Shown: positions 41,863 through 54,563 of the stretch, piece after piece
Layout: the number at the start of each line of letters is the position of its first letter
Position numbering within the stretch: position 1 is the stretch's first letter
NCBI RefSeq assembly: GCF_021462225.1
Contig: NC_061801.1
Span: forward strand, 7,312,125-7,376,124
DNA: 64,000 bases
Source of the DNA: Girardinichthys multiradiatus
Taxonomy: Eukaryota; Chordata; Actinopteri; Cyprinodontiformes; Goodeidae
Reading direction: 5' to 3'
Notes under the pieces: generated by a model
Seen by the model: only the letters and a program-made list of their open reading frames with translations
Databases searched by the model: none
What the model was told of the DNA's origin: nothing
Program-made: the position numbers and the translations under genes

Positions 41863-42230
41863 TATCTAACTGCATGAAGCTGAGAGCCTCACATACACAA
41901 ATACTGCTCGAGAGATAGTCTGCCCATTATGAAATAGACAATTTACCTGCACCAATTATTTTTATGTAGTGCAACTCTGCAGCTAGAGAGTACTTAAAAA
42001 TGACTCAGACTCCAAATTCAGCATCTGTTTTTATGTTCCATTAACCTGAGAGTAGAAAAATAGCTTACACAGGAAAGGTTACAACTCCAATCACACAATC
42101 AGTTTTGGAGGTTTGGAAATGTCATCAATTAGAGTTGATTGGTGTTTTCATAGTGGGACCAATATTCATAACATGGAGATATTGTAAATGATGGTGGCCC
42201 TTATCAAAATATCCATCTCTCCCTTTTTCA

Positions 42231-42860
42231 CAGTACCTTGCAAAGGTATTCATACCCCTTGGACTTCAACAGCTGCAAACATTACCACAGAGTACGGTGT
42301 AATTCTGAAGTGGGATGAAAATCATGAATGGTTTTCAACATTTGTTTGAATCCAGTCATTGGTCTGATGAGACCCTAATTGAACTTTCTGTCCAACATGT
42401 TAAATACTATGCACATCACACTGAACACCCCATTCCCTCAGTGAATCATGGTGAAGGCAGCATCATGCAGTGGATATGCTTTTCAGGGACAAAGAAGCTG
42501 GTCAGAGTTGATGGGAAGATTCTCACCTTTTTTCAGGACAAAAACCTTAAAAATGCAACCAGAAATAGATTGGAATGGGTTAAATCAAAGCATAGTCAGA
42601 TGTTACAATGGTCCAGTTAGGGTTCAGACCTAAAGCCAATTGGACTTCTATGGCAAGACTTGAAAAATTATGTGCACACTGTCCATCCAATCTGAATATG
42701 CTTGAGTTATTTAACAAAAAAAGAATGAGAAAAAAGTCTCTAATGGGCAAAGCTCATAGAGACATGCCCAGAACAACATGTAGGTGTAACTGTGCCAAAT
42801 GTGGTTCTACAAAGTGTTGATTCAGGGGAGCTAAATACAAAGATTCAACAAACGTTTCAG
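42231..42860 (+). mobile_element. Deleted Tc1 fragment F
   Basis: Begins near CAGTACCTTGCAAAGGTATT, the left end of a related Tc1 family. It then carries transposase pieces on the plus strand: SHWSDETLIELSVQHVKYYA, HPIPSVNHGEGSIMQWICFS and KKLVRVDGKI. It ends near GTGGTTCTACAAAGTGTTGA without a right inverted repeat. Large internal deletions and stops are present. Confidence 0.8.
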
Positions 42861-43288
42861 CTTGTATTTCTAGAACGTTTTCCCATTATGGGTGGTGAAT
42901 CCTGTCTTATTGACAGTGTCTACGAAATTTGATGCACAAACTAAAAAACATTCATTCTAGATTGTTACACGGACCATGAATAAAAAATACACAACTGAAG
43001 TCCACAAACTGTATTATTTTGTCTTATTTGGCGTCTGTTTTAACATTTTATCATTTGGGTTGGTATATTTTACCCCATTAAAGATATGATCATGCATGCC
43101 ATATATTCTAAATTATCACAGATAAAACTAACTGTATGGTACTCCACCCTTGTTTACCTATAATCAAGACACTAATTATCACACTTTAGATATGGACCTA
43201 CTTCTTTGCAATAAAGTCTTCATCTTAACAGCACTGAGCTGTGCCTAATAAAAGACTGATTGATTCTTTCGTCAAGAGATAAGAAATC

Positions 43289-44392
43289 ATGGACAAGAAA
43301 GCCTTAAGTATTTATGAACCGCAAAGTACTGTCTTTCTTTCCAACAAAGAGGATGTATACAGGATTCCTGCTCTGTTCTATGACCAAGAAAAAAAGGTTC
43401 TGCTGGCCTTTGCAGAGAAGCGGACCACCTCAAATGATGCCAGCGCAGAGGTGCTGGTTATGAAAACCGGAATGCTGATCAAAGACGAAACAAGTCATGA
43501 AATAAGGGTTACGGTAATCATCTAAACCTACTGCTTTCTTGCTATATCATCAAATTTAGCCTTACATTAACTCAGAATAATATATTTCTTTGCAGTGGTC
43601 AGCGGCAAAATACGTGGTGGAGAAGGTCCACCTTGGTGGATATCGTCCCATGAATCCATGCCCTGTCTACAAAAAGACAACCAAAACACTCTTTCTGTTT
43701 TTTATCTGTGTTGAAGGCAATGTTTCAGAACCATGGCAGAGGTTCTGGGGCATCAACAAGGCCCATCTCTGCTACATCACAACCAGAGATGGTGGTGGCA
43801 CCTGGAGCTCAGTCACTGATTTGACAAAATATTTTCCTGAAACGAAACAGTGGGCAACATTTGCTGTTGGCCCGGGCCACAATGGGCTCCAAACAGAGTG
43901 GTAGATTGATTGTTCCAGCCTATGCTTATGGTTCTCGCTTCCCCCAAATATCTTTATTGCAATGCCCGTAATGAGGGAGGTTATCGAATAGAAGCAGTCA
44001 GTGACAACCGAGGAGAGGATTTCATCACACTCCCTTCTGCTGAGAAGCTTGTTGAAACAGGTAGAGGATGTCAGAGGAGTGTGGTCTCCTTCCCAGCTCA
44101 ACCTGGAATGGCTAGTTTAATTCAGGAGCCTCAGTGGCTGCTCAACTCCCATCCAACCAGTCAGTACAAAAGAGTGGATTTAGGGGTGTATCTGAACAAA
44201 TCCCCACTGGATCCAAGCGGTTGGAGCAACCCTTGGATCGTTAATGAGGGGCCCAGTGGTTACTCTGACCTGGCTTACCTTGATGATGGCTGGTTTGCAT
44301 GCTTGATGGAGTGTTGAGAAGCGTCTGAAATTGAACAGATAGCATGCAATGTCTTTAGCTACAGTCAAGCAAGCAAAGCCATTGGAAGCTAA
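43289..44392 (+). pseudogene. neu3: Broken neu3-like sialidase gene (two exons)
   Basis: Exon 1 (43289-43513) starts MDKKALSIYEPQ and contains the FRIP-type box YRIPALFY and LAFAEKRTT. A GT-AG intron of 82 bp follows. Exon 2 (from 43596) has MNPCPVYKKT, FLFFICVEGNV, the Asp box TTRDGGGTW and WATFAVGPGH. The frame then stops at TAG 43902; GRLIVPAYAYGSRF continues in a second frame. After a gap lacking about 25 expected residues, YLYCNARNEGGYRIEA, the Asp box SDNRGEDF and HPTSQYKRVDLGVYLN follow in a third frame. A TGA at 44315 precedes EQIACNVFSY, and the last stop is at 44390. The order and spacing fit the vertebrate cytosolic/plasma-membrane NEU2/3/4 family, which cleaves sialic acid from gangliosides and glycoproteins. 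The retained intron argues against a processed copy. Confidence 0.88.
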
Positions 44393-44835
44393 CACTCCTG
44401 GGGTGTTTCATACATTTATATTAAACATTAGGAAACACAATCAACATGTTTTGGCCAATTAAAGGGATAGTTCTTAGGTGAGGTTCTGTTAAAGGACTGT
44501 TCACCTTAATGCCATAACCCATGATGCTTAGCTTGAACTGTGAAAGAAATCTTACATGTAAATCTAACGTGTGTCACAAAGGAAATACAGACTAAGACAT
44601 TTGTCAACTTTTACACTTTAATTGGAATAATATACTGTAAAACGATAGATAAGGACCACAAGAAATGTACTCCGATTTTGTAGAACAGGCGTAAAATATT
44701 TCATTTTGATCTGTATTTTTCTATGCTTTCAGACTGCTTAAAGCTAATTTATTATAGGTTTAGAATGCAGTCACAGAAGGATAGTCCAGGATGTCAATAA
44801 CTAATGAATTAATACAGATCATAAAAGGACATAAC

Positions 44836-45204
44836 TATGGCTACATTCACACTGCAGGCAAATGTGACCCATGTCTGAATTTTTCATGGCAGTCAGAACC
44901 GCCCGATTCTGATCTTTTCACCTCCCAAAAAATTTTTATGATGTGGTCATAATATTGTCGGCGCCCCTTGCTCAACAAATTAATAATAACACAGAGACGC
45001 CGATATCTATAATTATTTCTGTAAACAGGGTGCTGCTGTGTGACATCTACATTCTCCTTCTGCGCATTTGGGTCGTAAATGGTTGAGACTGAAGTTTGAT
45101 GATGGTCACATTTAATTAGTAGTTTGAACAACCACACACAAAAAAAGTGATTTCAGCAAAAAATTGGAATTGGGCATCAAGACCTGCAGTGTAAACGTAG
45201 CCTA
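44836..45204. mobile_element. hAT-like MITE (GGCTAC...CACTGCAGG ends)
   Basis: The left end TATGGCTACATTCACACTGC and the reverse-complemented right end TAGGCTACGTTTACACTGC form inverted repeats extending into AGG. It is a short non-coding element of a type common in fish. No clear target duplication was found. Confidence 0.65.
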
Positions 45205-45941
45205 TGTTACGCGTTATGTTCTAATCTAAAATCATACCGGATCTGTTGTCAGCACTGCTGTAAAATCTGTTAAGCAATCTGCCTTTTTCTCTGGTAGACG
45301 GCCGTAGCCATACCAAAGTATGGGGCAAGGATTTTGCTCCATGGGCTTTTTGTGACAAAGTGACAGGAGCAGACGTACAGGGATGTTAGTGGTCTCCCTA
45401 CATTTAGAAACCATTTGTCTCAATTCCTTGTCTGTTGGTAAAGGATCCACTAATCGCAGGAATAATCCCGTTTCCCTTTGAGTGCATGTTTAACACGCAA
45501 ATGCTAAAGCCATAGGTTAACCTTAGACTGATAGGTGCAGCTGCAGACAGTGCAACATGATGGGACATGCCCAAGCTTGGATTAACTGTCTCCATTACTT
45601 AAAAAATGCAACTCACTACACAACATGTGACATGTTTCTACTTCAGGGGACCTTACAGAACCTCACTTAGCATTTTTCAGCTCAACTTAATGTCCTGGCA
45701 AAGGCCTTTTAAACTCTCTTAGTAAGAGAAGTCAGATTTCTGAGGGTTTCTAATGCTGCTTAAGGTATATCTTTTCGTCATCTATCAAACGTTTTCCTCT
45801 CATTAAACTTGATGCATATAGCATGATGTACAATTCTTTTGGCATTTAAATGTCATGTTATTGATGAGTAAAAAGTAAAACAAACCTCTTAAAGGCAAAC
45901 ATATTCTGTGACATTATTTTTCTCTCTCTCTATCCATCATT
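45205..45941. other. Intergenic, no feature seen
   Basis: No coding signal, RNA or recognised repeat. Confidence 0.45.
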
Positions 45942-45947
45942 TTAATC

Positions 45948-46590
45948 TACGGAGCCAGCAAGGGGACATAGGGGAATTTGTTTTTCTTTTACGTCCCCAC
46001 GCAATACTGTTGCGTTCGCTCGCAATACTTTTGCGTCCCCATGCAGTACTTTTTGTGTAATGGAACAAACACTACACTCGTTTTTGAGATTTATTGAGTT
46101 TTATTTTAAAATCAGCAATAAATATAAGGATATTCAGTCTCACTTAAACAGTTATTTTCCACAAGTGAACTCACTACTGAACTTTGGACAATAATACTGG
46201 ACTAAACCACATTTGTGACTCTTTATTAGCTTATGGCTGCTGCATGATGTGTACTTTTTTATTGTACGCCATTAGTGCTTTATTTTTATAGTGAGTTGAA
46301 CGGTTCTTCTTATCCCAAGCATTTCATTGCATTATTGACTGTGTGTTAACCTGCATATGACAAACAAGGTTAGGTTACCAATGCCATATCTGTGCTGTTT
46401 GTTTTGTGAGCAGTTTGTCATCTGTGCTGCTGTTCCAAAATGCACAGCTTTCTCAAGGTGATTTACAACTTTTGCGAGGGAACGCAAAACGTACTGCGAG
46501 CAAATGCAAAAGTATTGCGAGTGAATGCAAAAGTATTGCGTGGGGACGCAAAAGAAAAAAATTCCCCCATGTCCCCTCGCGGGCTCCGTA
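45948..46590 (+). mobile_element. MITE-like element with CGGAGCC ends, copy 1
   Basis: Inverted ends TACGGAGCC...GGCTCCGTA, extending to GGGGACATAGGGGAATTT, are flanked by an exact 6-bp TTAATC on both sides (45942-45947; 46591-46596). Subterminal GCAATACTTTTGCGT-type words are repeated several times near both ends and look like transposase-binding repeats. There is no frame of interest. The superfamily is unassigned. Confidence 0.85.
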
Positions 46591-46596
46591 TTAATC

Positions 46597-47541
46597 AGTT
46601 TCTAATTCAGTGTGACATTGGGTGAAGTAGTGTAGTGGGCTCGCTATGTATAGAGGCTATAATCCTTAATACAGCTGTCTATGGTTGGAATCCCAACCTC
46701 GGGAACTTTGCTGCATGTCAACCCTCTTTTCACCCTGCCTGTTTTCTGTCTGACAACTTTGAATAAAGGTCACTAGACCCACAAAATCTTTAAAATGTAA
46801 AATTTCACATTAGAAAGAGGTCGAGACAAAAGCTTGTTAAAAGATTGAAAATCTCAAGGTCAGTTGCTGGGTACCAGGCTAACACAGTCTCCGGTAAATA
46901 AGCACAAACTAAAAGAAAAAAATAGCAATTAGTTTGAGATTTAACATCGCAGAAGTCCACTTTGTTCCTGGTTCTGCTCTGTTAGCTAAAATCAGGACTA
47001 TCTCACCTGCAGTTAATAATTCTTAAACAGTCATCTACTGCATGCAAGGTACATGACTGCTCATCCCTCCAGAGAACCCCACTTCCAAAAATCGTCCTTT
47101 GACTTTGGGCAAGTGAGAGTATAGAAAGATTTTACCAAATCTTTAGTAAAGTATCCCTAGAACAGAAAGTCATGGATTTGTTTTTAATCATTGCCAAACA
47201 TTCATCACATATTTGTAGAGTATTCTTTCTCTGTTTAAGCATTACAGCATTCTATCAGGCTTCATGGAAACATTTCCTTCATCTGTGACTGCAATAACCT
47301 CAATTAAGGTTTCTAAACCATTTTAAGCAGCAAAACCAGACTGAATTTCTGTGAAGAGAAATATACCTGATTTATTTGTTTTCAAAAGCCTTACAGTAAA
47401 CAGAAATCATTATTTGGACAGACTTTCAGTTACATTTTCCATGGGAAGCACCCCGTAACCTCAGCTAAACTGCAATGAAAGAGAGAAAATAAATATCTAA
47501 TGAGTCCTGAAATGTGTCTCAACCCCAGAAAAAATTACAAG
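46597..47541. other. Spacer between the two CGGAGCC elements
   Basis: About 0.95 kb with no recognised feature. Confidence 0.45.
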
Positions 47542-47548
47542 ATTTATG

Positions 47549-48110
47549 TACAGAGCCCGCGAGGGGACATGGGGGAATTTTGTTCTTGCGTTCGCTCGCA
47601 ATACATTTGCGTTCCCTCGCAGAAGTTGTTAACCACCTTGAGAAAGCTGTGCATTTTGGAACAGCAGCACAGATGACAAACTGCTCACAAAACAAACAGC
47701 ACAGATATGGCATTGGTAACCTAACCTTGTTTCTCACATGCAGGTTAACACACAGTCAATAATGCAATGAAATCCTTGGGATAAGAAGAACCATTCAACT
47801 CACTATAAAAATAAAAGCACCTATGGCCTGCAATCAAAAGTAGGCTACACATCATGCAGCAGCAATAAGCTAATAAAGAGTCACAAATGTGGTTTAGTGC
47901 AGTATTTTTGTCCAACGTTCACTAGTCTGACAGCTTGTGGATGATAACTGTGTTTAAGTGAGACTAAATATCCTTATATTTAATGCCGATTTCAAAATAA
48001 AACTCAATAAATCTCATAAACGGGTGTTAGTTCCATTACGCAAAAAGTATTGCATGGGGAGGCAAAAGAAAAAAAAAACATCCCCCATGTCCCTTCGCGG
48101 GCTCCGTAGT
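47549..48110 (-). mobile_element. MITE-like element with CGGAGCC ends, copy 2 (inverted)
   Basis: It is the reverse complement of most of copy 1, including the internal segment TGTGCATTTTGGAACAGCAG. The ends are TACAGAGCCCGCGAGGGGAC and, on the other side, GGCTCCGTAGT. ATTTATG flanks both sides (47542-47548; 48111-48117). It lost some subterminal repeats and is about 80 bp shorter. Confidence 0.85.
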
Positions 48111-48654
48111 ATTTATGCACTAGAGCTTAAGGTTTCATTTTTATTTATTCTAGGTCCACGATTTATTGTATGTTTACACTGCACCCTGAAAAACATCACA
48201 ATACACAATACCTCAGTTCTGCTTGTGCCAATTGCAATATGCAGCGGCTCTTAAAGGTCCGCCTACCCCTGTTATATCAGCGTTTTGTGATGTAGAAAAA
48301 AGAACACCTTATAAATAATTTCAAAATATTTTCCACATATAATGTGAGATTTATTCTGTACAATTTAACATAAAGTCAATTAGAGGAAAAATTCTGCAAT
48401 AACCTTGTTGCAAAAATGTGCACTCTTAAACTAACCCTTTTCTGAAGCATCCTTTAATTTAGTTGCAGCAATTCAGACTTCTTTGAATTCACATTTGCCA
48501 TTAATTACAAAGAATCTGAATGACTGTAAACAAAGGTCAGCAAAGTAGGATTTTTCTGACATTTGCTCATTGGCCTCCTTTAGGTGAAGCCAAAGTTTGT
48601 AGAGATGTTATAAATGATTAAAAGAATCTCACTGTACAAAGGTATCAGCCAGGG

Positions 48655-48885
48655 GTCTTACTGAATGGAGTCTGCATGGTTTCTTCCCGTTCTTGTGTGG
48701 GTTCTCTCCAGGTACTCCAGACAAAATGTGACTGTTAGACTAATTGGTCTCTCTACATTGTCCTCGTATGTGTGTGTGGTTGTTTGTTCTGTTTGTCTCT
48801 GTGTTGCCCTGTGATGGACAGGTAACCTGTCCAGGGTATACCCTGCCAGTAGACCAATGACTGCTGCAAATGAGCACCAAGGACT
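48655..48885 (+). mobile_element. Degenerate, 5'-truncated SINE copy
   Basis: Matches the body of the SINE at 32350 (GTCTTACTGAATGGAGTCTG, TTGCCCTGTGATGGACAGG, TGTCCAGGGTATACCCTGCC). The tRNA-like head is missing and many differences are present, so it is older than the other copies. Confidence 0.75.
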
Positions 48886-51301
48886 CCATTTTAATTGCTT
48901 TTCAGTTAAATTGTACAGGATAAATGTCACATTATATGAAGAAATACCTTTAAATAGATTGTTCAAAACTGATTTATTTACACCACAAAAACCTGACATT
49001 TTAAAAAAGGTGTGTCCACTCTTGAGAGACACTGCATTTGCATTTTATCTACAGAAGATTAGAATCACTGTCATTTGCTCTTGTTTGCACTTCATCCATT
49101 TAATCACAGTTCAAATGGTTCCATCTGTAAATGAGACAATGTGGAAAAACTCTCTCTGCACTGGAAAATATTTAACCTTCATGAGAAGTATGTAAGACCA
49201 AAAACAACATCGCAGGGGTAGCTGATAAGCTCGGCTGTGAATGCTGCTCAGATCAGACCAGGAGTCCAGATCAGTGGAATTTCAATACTTCTACACGGCG
49301 GGAGAAGGGTGAAGATTAGGACAAGGGGACAAGTGAATAAAGATGCTTAAGAAGAAACAGAACAACAAAAGGGAAAGAAAAGTAAGCTTTGGTAGGATAT
49401 TAAAGAATAAATAACAGAATATGGGAGCACCTTATTAATTGAGGTCAACTCTGTGCAATGTTTATTGCTATGCAATGCCTTCCAACATTAGAAATAAAAC
49501 TTCATCTCAGAATAAATAGATCTATTTTTTTCTACATGTCTCTGAGCATCTTTTTATATACATAGTATTTACATTAATCTAATCCAAACATTAACAATTG
49601 AACTGAACACAGTGTTTCTGGGCCAAGTAACCCAATAAAAGCTGTGGTTACAGCTGGAAGCCCGTTTCACAGATCCATTAGCACAAAAAATAAATATATA
49701 TCATGTTTATAATAAATACATCTTTACTAAGGAAGTTTTCACATTTCCCAGCACACAAACTGGTACTCATGCAGCCAACCAGTGACTTCACCAAAATCAG
49801 TTATACCTACAGCTATATGACATCTACGAACCAACAGGGAGGTCTACCTAAAACACAGAGTAAGGCTAAAGTATTTGCATTTATTGTGCAGCTTTTACCC
49901 TTCTGGTCTAGAAGATGCTGAAGAATAAAAATAGAAGGTGTTTTTCATTCAATGGAGAACTTTCCCAGCACTGGATTTGAAATTTAGGAGACTGCTGCAA
50001 ACACATCAGCTGAGGACAAGGTTAAATTAGTGTAGGAAGGGGTGTAACAGTACACACTGTTCTGTTGAGGATCTAACCTGTTTAAGAAGCTGTTTCACTG
50101 TCTGCTTTTTTGCAATGTGTGTTTTGTTATTTAAAAAGTCAGCTTTTGGGGGTCTAAATGTAAGATAATTAAAGACATTTATTAAAACCTCAAGGTATAT
50201 CCTCCATATGAAGTATTTATGATACATCAATGTTACATACAGTGTGGGAGTTTTGGAAAACGTAGTTTGCTACTGCAGAAGGACAAAAGGAGCTACTTTA
50301 TACTCTGGTGTAAGTCTATTTTTCCATACTAAATTATTGCCTGACTGTCTTGGGCTGAAAGTTCAATACTTTATTCGCAATCTTTGAGTAGCACGTATAT
50401 CTTTTCATGCTACAGAATTTTTGGACAAGTCCAAACAAAGTGACAGCTTGGCTTGGCTGGAGATCAGATATGCTTAGTGTCAGAGGCATAGCAATGCCAT
50501 ATTGGGGCATTATTTATGCTACTAAAAGCGGCACATCTTTATATGCCAGAGAAACATAAAGCAGTTATGCCGTTGTGTGATGGGGGTATTAGTTAAGAAT
50601 TATTTGTGATGTCTACAAGTCAAATCACAGGCGTCATAGTTGGCTTCATAGCTTAGTCCTGGAGAAGGGTCTTCCGGTGCCATCTCTAAATACAGGGTAA
50701 TGTTGATTGGATTTCTTTAAACCAATTAGATAAACTTGGCTAATGCTACAACCAGGATGTGAGCACAGAAAGTGATTAAAGGATAAAGGGTAGGTCTCTG
50801 TAGACCGGTGCAATGAATAGGGACACCTGCCTTACTAACAACACAAACTACTTGCCATAATGAAGGTTTTTGGAAACACCACCATGAAGGACGTCATCTG
50901 CAGACAAAATTATTTTGCAGCTGAAGGCCTGATATACTGTATAATTGTATTCCAGTCACAAGTATTACTCAACAAAGCAATTATAGACCTACTGGAGGAA
51001 ATCAGCAAACAGGCCACCTTTGTTGACTGTTAGGTCACCAAGGTCTACCATGGAGCATAATTTCTTTCTTGTTCCAATTTTATATAAACCTAAAATAATA
51101 AAGCATGAAGCAACCTAATCCCATTAGCAGCCATCTGTCAACCTAGACCTCTTTTACTACAAGACAAGTGCCACCTTCTTGACTCAACGAGTCCCCCAAA
51201 GTAAACGTTAGAACAACTGATCAAAAAGAAGGTCAGGCTGCTGTCAGTTCGAGACACTCCAAGCATCCAGCATGTGGAGTGAATGAATCTTCATCAGTAT
51301 A
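48886..51301. other. Intergenic, no gene seen
   Basis: AT-rich DNA without recognisable coding or transposon ends. Confidence 0.45.
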
Positions 51302-51396
51302 AGCATGAAAGTAACGCTGTTAACCAGGCCTTGATTGTACCAAGGCCTGGTTAAAAGTGTTACTTTGTGCTAAGTGCTACATTTGAGTAGCACTTA
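51302..51396. repeat. Two adjacent hairpins (pre-miRNA-sized)
   Basis: The first hairpin (51302-51371) has a perfect 14-bp core TTAACCAGGCCTTG with loop ATTGTAC and extends outward through AGTAAC/GTTACT to about 31 pairs with few mismatches. The second (51371-51396) has TAAGTGCTAC, a 6-nt loop and GTAGCACTTA. They share position 51371 and match no recognised element. Confidence 0.75.
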
Positions 51397-53667
51397 TCTT
51401 TGCAGTGGTGCATTTGTGCAGAATACATGGAATCTCAGAATTCTGACACTAATGCTACATAATATTTTAGTTTGTTTAAATACTCTGTAGCCAGTCTGCA
51501 AACAAAAGTAGTGGTGGTAATGGCTTCTTGTGAACATTTTAAACTTGCTCCAATGGGGGTGGGCGGGCACTGTTTCTATGCTTACACTTAGGTAACTCTG
51601 GAGGGGCTTAAATAATGTTTTTACTAACCAAAGCATGTACTGTTGCACTCCTAAACAAAAGTCTTTACCCTCCCTGTTTTTAATTTGCATGTGAAGCTAA
51701 AGTGGAATGGGAAGCCATTCCTGATCAGGTTGAACCAACCAGAGCAGGAGCTTAAGGGAACTTTTCTTTGAACATCTGCATTTCTTAGTAAACAAGAACC
51801 TGACATAAGAAAATAAACTTTGCTTTGTGTTTTACTAAAACGGCCACCGTGAACCTGGAGGCCACTTTGCCTGGTTGGTAACCCAGCAATCTGGAATCTC
51901 TTTCACTTATGTAAAAATGCTTCGGAATATTCACTGTTTTTAGATTTATGCAACAAAACTCTAAACTGTACAGTTTTTAAATCAGTGCCAGCTTATAAAA
52001 CTGTATTTTACCAAATAAGTATTTTTCTCTCTTTTCAAATAAAGCCGTGTCATCAGCAAAAAAGTTTACCTTTGCAGTAGTTTAACAGCTTTACACATAA
52101 GAAACAAAAACAAGTAGATTACAGCTCCGGGTCAAATTGCTCCTTTACCAGTCTGTACCCATTTGTTATGTTTTTGTCCATTCTTCCTTCCGGTTCGTAC
52201 CCATAAACTAAACATTTTGCACCCATTTAATCATTGTTTATTTGTTTCTTTTGGTAGTTTAGAATTTATGAAGAATCACTGAGGTAAATCATTATAGAAT
52301 GCTCAAATCTGTTTGATTGTATTTAATTGAAAGACTTTACACTCCACCTTATTGCCATTAATTACGGTTCTAATCGCCTTTTGGGCTAGTTAATTCCTAT
52401 AAAGTATGATAAGTTTTGTCCCTTCTTCAAACCAAAATAACTATTAAATAAGCTTCTGTTAGGGTATATAAATTATTGCAGTCTCAAAACCCTTTTTTTC
52501 AAGTAGATCAAAGAAAATAACATTAAATTATCAACTGCCAAAGCAGGTATGAAACATCCCCAAGGCAGGTACAAACTGGCAGATGTTTGATACCACACGT
52601 CCCATGGCAGCCTCCTTTTTGTAGCCAAACAAGCGGCGTACAAAACAACCTAAACTGCAAAAGTCCGTGGTAAAGATGGTAAAGACACAAAATGACCCAG
52701 ACCTGTTGAATACAGGCCAGCAGCTTTAGAAACGCACTCTGTGTGAGGACCCACACATAGAGAGGACTGAGAGGCTTCATTGTTTCAGTCCATTTGAATA
52801 CAGCTAAATGTAGCCCAAATGCCTGTTCTCCACAACAACGGTTGAACAGGTGCAGCATCATTTACAAACATGTTAAGATGTACTTCCCAGTGTGTGAACA
52901 GCATGAGGTAAACCCTGATCTGGAAGGTCCTGTGAGGTCGGGGAGGGGGGCTTTTAGGGTTGGTTGACAATGTCTTGCATGAATGGGAGAATGTGTGGCG
53001 CAAGATTTGTTGTTCTTCCAACCCCAATTAGCTACTGTGCTATCAAGACCTGATGTTCAGGTCCATGTCTTACTGTTGGCTCGATGGTTAACAGAGCTGT
53101 GAGGTGGAGGCAGGTCTGGATCCAGCCAGCGTTGCGCCTCTTTTCCACACACAGCAATGTATCTGGAACTGAACCAAATGTGCAAGACAGAAGTTCTCGC
53201 CCACTTGCTTTCAGTTTGTGAAGTATTTTTATTATAAACTCCACCTTGTTAATTTAAGTCTTGGAACTTGGAAATACTCAGTAGTTAGCTACATGAAATC
53301 CAATCTTGTGGTAAAAGAAATCCAAAAGCTGCTTAATTAATGTACAGTGTATTTAAGGTAATGTGGAGACCAGAGCAAACAGAAGACGGACATTTTAATG
53401 ATATCCCAAATCAACTCCCCCAATGACCTCTGCACCTTTAGGCTCATTTAAAGCAACATACGTTCAACGATCAAACCTCTTCCATGCATTAGTCAATGTT
53501 CTCATGTTGTGTATAATGCCTTTTTAAGTACTGATTTTAAATGGAACCAAATATTTGGTAGACTTAACAGAATATCCGATCTGGACCTGGTTCTGCCAAG
53601 AAACAAACATAGATTGTCGTAGTTTGACAGGTACTGCACTGAGCCAGATTTGACTAAGCTTATGAGG
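51397..53667. other. Intergenic, no gene seen
   Basis: Frames of up to about 110 codons occur on the minus strand but lack any recognisable motif or splice logic. Confidence 0.45.
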
Positions 53668-54563
53668 CAGTGGTTCCCAACCTTTTTTTACTTGTGTACC
53701 CCCTGAGTCATTTTGCTTTGGGTACCGCCTCCAGTGTTTTCCCCTAGGATTTTGGCCAGGTCCATAGTTTCCTCTGACTGCAGCCTGGTTAAACTCTCTA
53801 CATATTCAACAGAGCATTCCTAAGGAAGAAAACTCTTAAATGTTCTTTGTTCATCTTCTACCTGCTGTTTTTATATATAATTTATATATCTTTTCTCTTT
53901 ATCTTTAACTCTCTATCTCTTTATCACATCTTTTATCTGTATATCTGTACAAATGTACCAGGACAGTTAGCCCTGCTGCTCGCAGAAGAGGAAGTGCTAC
54001 CAGATATCCTTGCCTGCTTTCCAGGTTTTAGCGGCATGTTTTTCTGTGCGCTCTCTGTCCGCTGTCGGGAGCGTGTTCACCTGCGTGAGCCCACATAGCT
54101 CAGCGTCTCACAGACGCTGACCGACATTTAAACCTAAAAAACACTTAACAAAAATAATGTTCAGACTCACTATATCAGTTTTACTATGTTTTCATCATTT
54201 AACTGAGCTTTAATGAGACGCATGAGATTGCTTGTCCTCGATAAGCTTTGATAGATCTGGAGGCAGAGTGGAAACAGCTGTTACTTTTCTATCTCTCTCT
54301 CCCGGTAGCGGAGCGTCGTGCAGGTGAACAGCAATGACACAACTGCTCTAGTCTTTCCCACATTAAGTTGTTTTACGGTGACTTTTTTGCTGTTTTGCTT
54401 GGTATATTTTGCACCTGGGTCCTAAAAAAGCATCACACAACTAAGAATTATTTCTACTAACTGATGATATTTACCAATAAATGATTAAAATGTTTCCAGG
54501 CACCCCGTGCAATGCGCAGGGGGTACCACTAGGGGTACGAGTGCCCCCGGTTGGGAATCAATG
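53668..54563. mobile_element. Non-autonomous hAT-like element
   Basis: The left end CAGTGGTTCCCAACCTTTTT and the reverse-complemented right end CATTGATTCCCAACCGGGGG share the hAT-type CAGTGGTTCCCAACC terminus. GTACCCC words follow just inside both ends. There is no transposase frame. The flanking 8-mers do not match convincingly. Confidence 0.7.

Noticed and set aside
43910..44317. Independent gene starting at ATG 43910
   Set aside because: It is the 3' part of the sialidase pseudogene after frameshifts; Asp-box and HPTSQYKRVDLG motifs continue the upstream exon.
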